A DNA stretch of 41,937 nucleotides from JBEKJU01 sp050011095 (GTDB lineage: Bacteria > Desulfobacterota > Syntrophorhabdia > Syntrophorhabdales > WCHB1-27): positions 1 through 41,937 of the forward strand of contig JBEKJU010000034.1 in the NCBI GenBank assembly GCA_050011095.1, written 5' to 3'. Numbering within the stretch: position 1 is the first letter of the stretch; every line of letters starts with the position of its first letter. The notes beneath the pieces were generated by a model. It saw only the letters and a program-made list of their open reading frames with translations. It was not told the origin of the DNA and made no database searches. Position numbers and translations under genes: made by a program. Shown here in pieces: positions 31,996-39,097 of the stretch.

Positions 31996-33597
31996 ATGCC
32001 AATAAGAAACCTTGATTCGAACCCCGATGGTTGGGACCTCGGGCAGTCGGCGACGGACAAGATAGGATTTTACGGATCGCCCCCGGTGCCGCAGCGGACG
32101 AACCCCTATCAGAACCCAATCCAGGGCCTTCAGATGGGCGAGGTGGTCACATTCTTCGCCACCCTCAGCCCCGCGGCCGTGGCCGCGAACACCACGGCGG
32201 AGCAGACATTTACCGTGACGGGCATCACGACGACCGATTTCGTGTGGGCGGTCAACAAGCCTTCCGTCCAGGCCGGGCTCGGTATCGTCAACTGGAGGAT
32301 ATCGGCGGCCAACACGCTCGCTATCACCTTCAGCAACAACACCGGGTCGTCCATTACGCCGACGGCGTCCGAAGTCTATATCGTCACCGTGCTCCGGGGC
32401 TTTCCCATAATCAGCCCGACCCTTAACCCGGCTGCCGTCCCTGCCGATACCTCGGCGGAGCAGCAGTTCGTCCTCGCCCCGACGCCTCCCGTGGCGCAGG
32501 CAATCATCAATGCCCAGGGACAGGTGACAGGCGTGACGATCACCTCCCAGGGCGCGGGTTATATCGTTCCGCCCACGGTCGTCTTCGCGGGCGGCGGACC
32601 GCAGCCGTCCTATCCGCAGTCGGGTACCTTCGCGGGCCTCGACGCGCCTCCGGCGACAGCGGCCGCGCCCTACGGCCAGGGGGCGACAGGCGTGGCGATC
32701 CTGAATGGCGCGGGGAACGTCGTGGCGCTCCAGATCACCAACCCCGGCCAGGGCTACCAGGCGGCGCCGCAGATCACCTTTGTGGGCGGTCTCGGCATCG
32801 CGGGCGGCATGGCGCTGGCCGTCTCGAAGCCCTCGGCTCAAGCGGGTCTCGGGATCGGCGGGTGCAGGGTGGTCTCGAACAACGTGATCGGCATCACCTA
32901 CGTCAATAACACCGGCTCGGCCATCACGCCCGCGAGCGAGGCGTACGGCATCGTGGCCCTGAACGAGGTGCCGGCCATCGGCAAGATGTTCATCGCCAAC
33001 ATCAACGTGGGCACGGCCGCATCCGTCGCCGCCACGACGACGGCCGAGGGAACCTACAACCTCAACGGCCTCCTTACGACGGACCGGATCGTGGGCGTGT
33101 CCAAGCCCAGCTTGCAAGCGGGTCTTATCGCGCCGACGGGCAGAGTGGGGGCGGCGGGGAGCCTCCGGGTGACCTACGCGAACGTGACGGGCAGCTCCAT
33201 CACCCCGACGGCAAATGAAATATACTCCGTCGAGATCGTGCGAGCGATCCCGCAGCTTCCGCTCCAGTACATCATGGCCCAGCTATCACCCGCGTCAATC
33301 GCCGCGAACACCACGGCCGAGCAGACCTTCACCGTGAACGGCGTCACCTTCATCAACTCCCTCGGCGGCAGCCTCTCCGTGAACAAGCCGACCTCCCAGC
33401 CGGGCCTTGCCATCGTCAACTGCCGGGTGAGCGCCGCTAACACCGTGGCCGTCACGTTCCAGAACAACTCAGGCGTCGCGATCACACCGACCGCCGGCGA
33501 GTGGTACGCCTTCATGTCGGGCGACCAGGTTCCAACGGGGACGGAAGCGGCGAGTTACACGCCCTTTGTCCAGGAGGCAGCCGGCTTCATGTTCTAG
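31996..33597 (+). CDS. Phage structural protein with four beta-sandwich-like repeats
   Basis: It has 533 residues and GGAGGAGG before the ATG. Four ~80-90-residue repeats start near 55, 138, 332 and 431. They share A-N-T-T-A-E-Q-T-F-T-V, then V-N-K-P-S-x-Q-x-G-L-G-I, S-A-A-N-T and S-S-I-T-P-T-A-x-E-x-Y. Repeat 2 holds an inserted ~105-residue domain with two copies of G-x-G-Y-x-x-x-P-x-I/V-x-F-x-G-G. Immediately after coat, it is most likely a head decoration or fibre protein. The stop is TAG followed by CAG, and the frame remains open for 22 further codons. Confidence 0.65.
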   Translation: MPIRNLDSNPDGWDLGQSATDKIGFYGSPPVPQRTNPYQNPIQGLQMGEVVTFFATLSPAAVAANTTAEQTFTVTGITTTDFVWAVNKPSVQAGLGIVNWRISAANTLAITFSNNTGSSITPTASEVYIVTVLRGFPIISPTLNPAAVPADTSAEQQFVLAPTPPVAQAIINAQGQVTGVTITSQGAGYIVPPTVVFAGGGPQPSYPQSGTFAGLDAPPATAAAPYGQGATGVAILNGAGNVVALQITNPGQGYQAAPQITFVGGLGIAGGMALAVSKPSAQAGLGIGGCRVVSNNVIGITYVNNTGSAITPASEAYGIVALNEVPAIGKMFIANINVGTAASVAATTTAEGTYNLNGLLTTDRIVGVSKPSLQAGLIAPTGRVGAAGSLRVTYANVTGSSITPTANEIYSVEIVRAIPQLPLQYIMAQLSPASIAANTTAEQTFTVNGVTFINSLGGSLSVNKPTSQPGLAIVNCRVSAANTVAVTFQNNSGVAITPTAGEWYAFMSGDQVPTGTEAASYTPFVQEAAGFMF

Positions 33598-33891
33598 CAG
33601 GGCATCGAGCTTTTAAACGAATTGCAGCAGATCGACACGCTCATGGGCCTCGCCAAGGGCGGATAACGCCCAGGGACCGGCGGCAACAAGGGTGACAGCA
33701 CCCACGAAGTGGGTGGTTGAGGGGGGTGGCTCCGTCAGCTTGCTGATGGAGGGGGCGCTGAGCCCCGGTAAACTCGACACGCTCATGGGCCTCGCCAAGG
33801 GCGGATAACGGATAAAGACCGGCCGGAAGACCGGGGCGGGGATGGGGTCACCACCAGCCCCCCTCCCTCGCCCCACACTCAAGGAGAAAAA
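33598..33891 (+). repeat. Second repeat-element insertion with a 37-bp direct duplication
   Basis: The sequence from TCGACACGCTCATGGG to GCGGATAACG at 33632-33668 recurs exactly at 33774-33810 (37 bp). The 105 bp between hold a degenerate copy of the structured repeat: CTCCGTCAGC-TT-GCTGATGGAG (33730-33751) and then GGGGGCGCTGAGCCCC. A second hairpin (CACCCACGAAGTGGGTG, about 33700-33716) precedes it. No gene is apparent in 33598-33891 apart from the readthrough frame to 33666. Confidence 0.7.
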
Positions 33892-34668
33892 GTGCCTCGC
33901 ATCCATGAGGAAAAAATGACACGACCGACCCTTGCCCTCGCCCTACCCGTGAAGAACGAGGAGAAGGCGCTTCAGGGCTGCATCGATTCGGTGGCCGGCG
34001 TCGACGATCCCGGCCTCGACTGTTTCAAGGTCGTCATGCACAACGGCGACGCCCGGGAAGAGTACCTGAATGCGTTGGTCTTTAGAAACAGGGGGGACAT
34101 CGTCTACGTGGGCGACGTGCACGAGCGGGCCATGAGGGATTACGGCAGGTCGCCCCTCCGGGCGAAGACCCTGGAAAACGTGAGGATCGGATACGAGTTG
34201 CGCCCAAATGGGGCGAGGAACATGGCGATCATCAGAAATGTCCTCATGACGAGGCCGGGCGCGGTGGACGACCTCTGGTGGCAGCGGATCGCCGCCAGGG
34301 AGTATTGGGCGCATCGCGACGGCCCGAGCACGGTCTACTGGTACGGGCGGTACGTGGAGACCTACCGGAGAGAGGGCCGGAACATCCCCACGGATCTCGC
34401 GGACGCCTATTTTACCCTCGCCTGCGCCTGCCTGACCATGGGGGAGCACGAGTTGGCGAAGTCCCGCGCCCTTGCCGCCCTCGGGATCAACGCTGATTTC
34501 AGGGCGGCGGCGGGTCTTCTGGCCGATATCTCGGCGCTCGAGGGGAACGAGCAGAACAGGCTCGGATGGACGCAGATGTTCTCACGGGCCGGAGACAGGG
34601 GGAATGGGCTTCATCGCGAAGGGGCAAGGATGCGCCCCTCAAGGAAAGGGGAAGTGACGACTCCATAA
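33892..34668 (+). CDS. Degenerate glycosyltransferase-TPR protein
   Basis: It has 258 residues from the GTG at 33892 (AAGGAG); an ATG at 33916 is possible. Residues 9-30 (L-A-L-A-L-P-V-K-N-E-E-K-A-L-Q-G-C-I-D-S-V) are the first strand-helix of a family 2 glycosyltransferase. The donor-binding D-x-D core that should follow is missing. The C-terminal half (R-N-M-A-I-I-R-N-V-L-M, Y-W-A-H-R-D, A-D-A-Y-F-T-L-A, A-L-G-I-N-A-D-F-R-A-A) matches the TPR-like tail of GT2-TPR proteins. It is therefore probably not catalytic: a decayed enzyme or a protein reused for binding. Confidence 0.5.
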   Translation: MPRIHEEKMTRPTLALALPVKNEEKALQGCIDSVAGVDDPGLDCFKVVMHNGDAREEYLNALVFRNRGDIVYVGDVHERAMRDYGRSPLRAKTLENVRIGYELRPNGARNMAIIRNVLMTRPGAVDDLWWQRIAAREYWAHRDGPSTVYWYGRYVETYRREGRNIPTDLADAYFTLACACLTMGEHELAKSRALAALGINADFRAAAGLLADISALEGNEQNRLGWTQMFSRAGDRGNGLHREGARMRPSRKGEVTTP

Positions 34669-34702
34669 CCGGGCGGACACATTTGATAGGAGGTAAAGGC
34701 TG

Positions 34703-35119
34703 GTGGAGGCGGAAAACAATGATCGTGGCGTGGATCGGGATTCAGAAGGGGCGATAGGCGAGAGGGTGAAGCGGGTAAGGACGGAGGCGGGCATGACGGC
34801 TAAGGACCTTGCGGGGCGGACCGGTATCCATGAATCGGGGATAAGCCGCATCGAGCACGGCAAGGCAGGAAGGCCGTGCGGAAGGACGCTCGACAAGATC
34901 GGGGCGGCCCTCGGGTGCAGCCCCTCCTATCTCGCCACGGGGCTCGGGCCGGTCTATCTCGATACGGGGCTCTGCCTGGTTCCGCATGATTCCGGGCAAT
35001 ACCCGGCAATCGGCCTCAAGGCGCTCATCCGGGTGATGATCGAGGAGCACCTCGGGGAGCTTCTGGACGGCCTTGTGGAGCGCGGCTACGACGTGACCAT
35101 TACGAAGAAAAGGGGGTGA
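34703..35119 (+). CDS. XRE-family helix-turn-helix regulator inside the virion operon
   Basis: It has 138 residues; the GTG start at 34703 follows AGGAGGT. Residues 17-78 are a standard HTH_3 domain: I-G-E-R-V-K-R-V-R-T-E-A-G-M-T, L-A-G-R-T-G-I-H-E-S-G-I-S-R-I-E-H-G, L-D-K-I-G-A-A-L. The C-terminal ~60 residues are a small mixed domain, not a LexA/CI protease. It stands among structural genes in the same direction, not in an immunity region. It could regulate late genes or host genes. Confidence 0.8.
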   Translation: MEAENNDRGVDRDSEGAIGERVKRVRTEAGMTAKDLAGRTGIHESGISRIEHGKAGRPCGRTLDKIGAALGCSPSYLATGLGPVYLDTGLCLVPHDSGQYPAIGLKALIRVMIEEHLGELLDGLVERGYDVTITKKRG

Positions 35120-35124
35120 GAGAT

Positions 35125-35187
35125 ATGGCGAAGCGGGAAAGCAACGAGAAGAAGGGCGGACGGAAGGGTAAGGAGGGGCAAAGATGA
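35125..35187 (+). CDS. Possible 20-residue basic peptide
   Basis: The ATG at 35125 follows AGGGGGTGA. The 20 codons are rich in Lys, Arg, Gly and Glu, and the stop overlaps the next start (ATGA at 35184). Coupled translation to the next gene is its most likely purpose if it is real. Confidence 0.3.
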   Translation: MAKRESNEKKGGRKGKEGQR

Positions 35188-35519
35188 GCCGGGCTGATGG
35201 AAGACAGGACGAGACCCAAGGTCTTAAGGAGTATCCCAAGATGATGTACCACGTGGCGAAAGAGCCGACCATCGCCGATTCCCCCGATGAGGAGGCCCGC
35301 CTGCTTTCCGGGGGGTGGGAGACGAGGCCGGTGGCTTTTAGCGAGGAGGCGCTCCTCGATGCGAAGATCGCCGAGACCGAGGCCCTGCTCGCGGGGCTCA
35401 AGAAGAAGAGGCGGGACCTGGCGGCGTCCGCTTCAGCCCCTTCCTCGCCTTCGGCGGCGACCCGCGACGCGAGCGCCCCGCGGGGTCCCTGTGACGCGCC
35501 TAAGCGGAGGCTGCCATGA
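35184..35519 (+). CDS. Small phage protein of the head-tail region
   Basis: It has 111 residues with the motif Y-P-K-M-M-Y-H-V-A and a later S-P-D-E-E-A-R-L-L-S-G-G-W. This segment is common in short phage proteins encoded beside head-completion genes. An acidic helix and an Ala/Ser/Pro-rich disordered C-terminus follow. GGAGGGG lies upstream, with ATGA overlaps at both ends. Function unknown. Confidence 0.6.
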   Translation: MSRADGRQDETQGLKEYPKMMYHVAKEPTIADSPDEEARLLSGGWETRPVAFSEEALLDAKIAETEALLAGLKKKRRDLAASASAPSSPSAATRDASAPRGPCDAPKRRLP

Positions 35520-36250
35520 GCCTCCAGGTGCAGCAGATCATCAAGGCGGCGCTCCAGGATATAGGGGCCGTCGCGAAATCGGAATCCCCCACGAACGATG
35601 AGATGCAGGACGGCCTCACCAAGCTCAACAGCATGATCGATGCGTGGTCGGTCCGCTCCCTCATGGTCCTCGGCACGATCCTGGAGGGCTTTCCCCTCGC
35701 CGCGGGGACGTATATCTACACCATCGGCGCGGGAGGGGCCTTCAACACGTCCAAGCCTTCCGCTATTACGGACGCTTACGTCCGGGACGGGGGGAGCGAG
35801 GATACGCCCGTGGAGGTCATCACCCAGGACGAGTATAACGCCATCGACGACAAGGCGATAAGCCTCGGCCGCCCCCTCTGCCTCTATTTCGACCCCGGAG
35901 CGACGCAGCAGCCGATCCAGACGGGCGTCATCTATATCTATCCCGCACCCGACGCATCGACGCCTTATACGCTCTATCTCAACGGGCAGAAGGCCCTGAC
36001 GGAGTTTTCGGCTATCACCGACACGGTGACGTTCCAGGCGGCCTACTACGAGGCATTGGAATATAACCTCGCGGTCCGGCTCTGGCCCCAGTATCACGAC
36101 TCGGGCAAGCCCGTGAGCCAGGACATAAGGATCCTCGCCCGCGAGTCGGTGAAGGTGATCGAAACCATGAATGCCCCACGGGTGACATCGACCATAGAAG
36201 TCGGCAAGAAGGGGGGTGTCTATAACATTTACACGGGGGAATACGCATGA
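35516..36250 (+). CDS. P22 gp4-like head completion / tail accessory protein
   Basis: It has 244 residues. The N-terminal helical part (I-I-K-A-A-L-Q-D-I-G, L-N-S-M-I-D-A-W-S) and the following strands match the gp4 family, which docks under the portal and closes it after packaging. Later D-E-Y-N-A-I and Y-Y-E-A-L-E-Y-N-L-A-V-R-L motifs are typical. It overlaps both neighbours by 4 bp; the next gene is the gp10 homologue, as in P22. Confidence 0.8.
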   Translation: MSLQVQQIIKAALQDIGAVAKSESPTNDEMQDGLTKLNSMIDAWSVRSLMVLGTILEGFPLAAGTYIYTIGAGGAFNTSKPSAITDAYVRDGGSEDTPVEVITQDEYNAIDDKAISLGRPLCLYFDPGATQQPIQTGVIYIYPAPDASTPYTLYLNGQKALTEFSAITDTVTFQAAYYEALEYNLAVRLWPQYHDSGKPVSQDIRILARESVKVIETMNAPRVTSTIEVGKKGGVYNIYTGEYA

Positions 36251-37707
36251 AGATCGACCTCATAGGGCAGGGATACGAGGGCAGATCGAAGAACGTCGCC
36301 GCATCCAGGAGCATCAATTTCTATCCCGAGACAGGCGCGCCGGGCGACAAGACGGTCATAAGCCTCGTGGGCACGCCGGGAACGAGCATCTTTACAAGCG
36401 CGGGGGCGCTTCCCACCAGGGGCATGCACGTCTTCGGCGGTCTTCTCTATGTCGTGGCCGGCGGGAGGCTCTATTCCATAAGCGCAACGGGCGCGGTCTC
36501 GGCCGCCCTAGGCACGCTCGTCACGTCCGTGGGCAGGGTCGCCATGGCGGACAACGGCCTTGCAATGTCCGGCGTGGGCGGAAACCAGCTCATGATCGTC
36601 GACGGGGTCGCGGGCTATATCTACAACGTGACGACGGGCGTCTTCACGATGATATCCGGCGGCGGCTGGCCCGCATCGGGGGCGGGGACCGTGACCTACA
36701 TAGACGGCTATTTCGTCATCGGCCAGTCGGGCGGCATGACGGCCTATTGTTCCAACCTCTACGACGGGACTACGTGGGGCACCCTTGCCCTTTCCCCCAT
36801 AAGCGCCGCGCCCGACACGATCCAGGCGGCCATCAACGTGCACCAGCAGCTCTGGTTCATCAAACAGTACACGTCTGAGGTCTGGTACGACGCGGGGACC
36901 GCGACGTCGGCGGGCTTTCCTTTCCTGCGCATGTCGGGGGCCGTCATCGACTACGGGACGCCCGCGCCCGCATCCGTGGCGAGGGGCGATAACTCCTTCT
37001 TCTTTCTGGCGAACCAGCGGAATAACGACGGCGACGAGTTCGTGGGGGTCGTCGAGATGAACGGCTTCACGCCGCAGCTCGTCACGCCTGCCTCCATCGT
37101 CTACCGGATGGGCGCGTACCCGACGATTACGGACGCCTTCGCCTACTGCTATTCGGACGAGGGGCACACGTTCTACGTCCTCACCTTCCCGGCGGGCAAC
37201 GCCACGTGGGTCTACGACGCGACAACGCAGCTCTGGCACGAGCGCTCGACGTGGACGGGCGCGCCTTACGCGACAGGCCGCCATGTGGGGAACTCCTATG
37301 CCCGCCTCAACGGGATGCACCTCGTCGGCGACTACCGGAACGGCAACATCTACCAGATGGCGGGCACCATCTATCAGGACAACGGAAACCCCCTCGTCTC
37401 CGTCCGGACGGCCGGGCATCTATTTGACGCAAAAAGCCTGGACAACCTGTTTATCCACAGGCTCGTCGTCGACATGGAGACGGGCGTGGGCGATGCGACG
37501 ACCGGCCTTGACCCCGCTGTCGCCCTCTCGTGGTCTAATGACGGGGGCCATACGTGGTCGAGCGACTATCCGGTGTCGGCGGGCCCGGTGGGGGCCTACA
37601 CGACCCGCGCCGTCTGGCGCAGGCTTGGGATCGCGCGCGACAGGGTATTCAGGATCAGGATATCGGACCCGGTGAAAAGGGTCCTCCTGGGAGCGAACGC
37701 GGAATGA
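36247..37707 (+). CDS. P22 gp10-like packaged-DNA stabilisation protein
   Basis: It has 486 residues (P22 gp10 has 472). Start M-K-I-D-L-I-G-Q-G-Y-E-G-R-S, then S-I-N-F-Y-P-E-T, beta-propeller-like repeats, L-W-F-I-K-Q-Y-T-S-E-V-W-Y, F-F-F-L-A-N-Q-R and the C-terminal W-S-N-D-G-G-H-T-W-S. The G-x-V-x-x-R-x-x-W-R-R-L-G type end is also seen in this family. It forms the hub between gp4 and the tail needle or spikes. ATGA overlaps on both sides. Confidence 0.85.
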   Translation: MKIDLIGQGYEGRSKNVAASRSINFYPETGAPGDKTVISLVGTPGTSIFTSAGALPTRGMHVFGGLLYVVAGGRLYSISATGAVSAALGTLVTSVGRVAMADNGLAMSGVGGNQLMIVDGVAGYIYNVTTGVFTMISGGGWPASGAGTVTYIDGYFVIGQSGGMTAYCSNLYDGTTWGTLALSPISAAPDTIQAAINVHQQLWFIKQYTSEVWYDAGTATSAGFPFLRMSGAVIDYGTPAPASVARGDNSFFFLANQRNNDGDEFVGVVEMNGFTPQLVTPASIVYRMGAYPTITDAFAYCYSDEGHTFYVLTFPAGNATWVYDATTQLWHERSTWTGAPYATGRHVGNSYARLNGMHLVGDYRNGNIYQMAGTIYQDNGNPLVSVRTAGHLFDAKSLDNLFIHRLVVDMETGVGDATTGLDPAVALSWSNDGGHTWSSDYPVSAGPVGAYTTRAVWRRLGIARDRVFRIRISDPVKRVLLGANAE

Positions 37708-37976
37708 GAACAGAGGCGCCCCTGAAATCACCCCTTTTTTCGAACCAGCCCGGAAGCGCCATAGGCGATCCCTCGTGGGTGGAGTGGTACCAGCGGTTGA
37801 GTGACTATTACACGCAGGTCCTCCGCTACACGGACCCCTACCACCCCCAGTTCGGGAAGGTCGAACCGCCTCACGTCACGGGCATGATGGCCTATGCGGA
37901 TAACGTCAACTGGAAGCCGGGAACGCAGGCGGGGTATTACCGGTGGAGTGGAAGCGCATGGCAATACATCGGGTAA
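37704..37976 (+). CDS. Small phage structural protein
   Basis: It has 90 residues from ATG 37704, overlapping the gp10 stop. It is rich in aromatic residues (W-V-E-W-Y-Q-R-L-S-D-Y-Y; Y-Y-R-W-S-G-S-A-W-Q-Y-I-G). The C-terminal W-K-P-G-T-x-x-G-Y-Y-R-W-x-G-S-A-W is the kind of motif found in phage fibre-adaptor or tail-associated proteins. Function unknown. Confidence 0.6.
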   Translation: MRTEAPLKSPLFSNQPGSAIGDPSWVEWYQRLSDYYTQVLRYTDPYHPQFGKVEPPHVTGMMAYADNVNWKPGTQAGYYRWSGSAWQYIG

Positions 37977-37998
37977 TTATCAAGGAACGAGGTGATAC

Positions 37999-38460
37999 AT
38001 GGCAGAGGTAGTGATACATGGACAGGACCCTTCGGGCGTACCGGGGGTATTGAACGCCGTCACCATCGACTCGGAGGGAAACCTCCACGTAGCCGCCGAC
38101 ATGAGCTTCGGGGCGGAGGTGGAGATCGTGGGGGAGCCGGTCCTCAATCGGCGCTTTACGGCAAGTGCGGCGGGGAACAATACGATCCTTACGGCCCCGG
38201 CGGGACAGCTCATCCAGGTATTTTCGGCGAAGCTCTCGGTATCCGCCAATATTTCGGGCGAGGTGATCCTGGAAACGGGCTCCGGGAACACCCTCGGGGG
38301 CATCTGGAACCCCCAATCGGGGGGGCTCTATCTCTTCTTCGGCGCGGGGGCGGACTATGAGCAGACGGCGATTGCCGATACGCTCGTCGTGAATCTGCCG
38401 GCGGCTCAGGCGGTCACGGTAAACGTGACCTATCGGCTCACGACGGAGGTGTCATCATGA
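37999..38460 (+). CDS. Phage structural protein, beta-rich
   Basis: It has 153 residues with GAGGTG before the ATG. It is mostly predicted strand, without charged repeats. The G-N-L-H-V-A-A-D and L-I-Q-V-F-S-A-K-L-S-V-S-A-N-I-S segments resemble phage minor tail or baseplate beta-sandwich proteins. The stop overlaps the next start. No precise function. Confidence 0.55.
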   Translation: MAEVVIHGQDPSGVPGVLNAVTIDSEGNLHVAADMSFGAEVEIVGEPVLNRRFTASAAGNNTILTAPAGQLIQVFSAKLSVSANISGEVILETGSGNTLGGIWNPQSGGLYLFFGAGADYEQTAIADTLVVNLPAAQAVTVNVTYRLTTEVSS

Positions 38461-38738
38461 GGGGGCGGATAAGGATCAAGGGCGCGGACCCGGAACGGTT
38501 CATGACCCCGGAGCAGGTGAAGGAGCACGTTGACAGGGTGTACGAGGCGGTCAAGGGCCATGCGGAGAAAGTGCGGGAGGCCCTGCAAGGCGCGGCCGTG
38601 CCCGATTTCTCGCCCATTCTTGAGGCGCTCGATGAGATGGACAGGAAGATTGCCCGGATAGAGACGCGCATCGCCGGGTATCTCGCGAGGCCGTCGATGT
38701 GGCGGCGGCTCGCGGCCTGGATAGGGGGCCATCGATGA
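38457..38738 (+). CDS. Coiled-coil phage protein
   Basis: It has 93 residues: a basic N-terminus, then heptad-like helix (T-P-E-Q-V-K-E-H-V-D-R-V-Y-E-A-V, E-A-L-D-E-M-D-R-K-I-A-R-I-E-T-R-I) and a C-terminal amphipathic Trp-containing end (W-R-R-L-A-A-W-I-G). ATGA overlaps on both sides show tight coupling. It might be a tail-needle-like or chaperone helix; unproven. Confidence 0.55.
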   Translation: MRGRIRIKGADPERFMTPEQVKEHVDRVYEAVKGHAEKVREALQGAAVPDFSPILEALDEMDRKIARIETRIAGYLARPSMWRRLAAWIGGHR

Positions 38739-39097
38739 GCACGGCCCTCTATTCGGTCGGCGCGGGCTCATACGGCCCCGGCACGATCACCATCCCGGCG
38801 ACGGCGGTGCCTTCGGGGTTCAGTCAGCTCGTCGTCTCGTGGGAGTGCGCCTCCTGGACGGACACGGGATCACAGGTGGCCGTGACGCTGGAGGTATCGT
38901 TTGACGGCGGGGTGACCTGGCAGCCGTGGACAACGTGCGTATGCCATGGCGGCGCGCTCAACAAACAGGGTATCGCCCTTACCACGCAGGGCATGTGGGC
39001 GGCGGCCCCTCAAGTGGGCAATTGTCAGGTGCAGGGGGGCATCGTGATAACCGGAAGTCCCCTGGTCACCCAAGGCGTAACGCTGGCAGGTGAGTAA
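38735..39097 (+). CDS. Phage structural protein, beta-sandwich type
   Basis: It has 120 residues from ATG 38735. Y-G-P-G-T-I-T-I-P, V-V-S-W-E-C-A-S-W and S-F-D-G-G-V-T-W-Q-P-W are Trp-rich strand motifs seen in tail or fibre proteins that bear sandwich domains. Four Cys residues may bind a metal or form disulfides. The stop TAA adjoins the next GTG start. Confidence 0.55.
   Translation: MSTALYSVGAGSYGPGTITIPATAVPSGFSQLVVSWECASWTDTGSQVAVTLEVSFDGGVTWQPWTTCVCHGGALNKQGIALTTQGMWAAAPQVGNCQVQGGIVITGSPLVTQGVTLAGE

Noticed and set aside
31885..33117. 410-codon minus-strand frame
   Set aside because: It is antisense to the repeat-containing virion protein, Arg/His/Asp-rich shadow composition.
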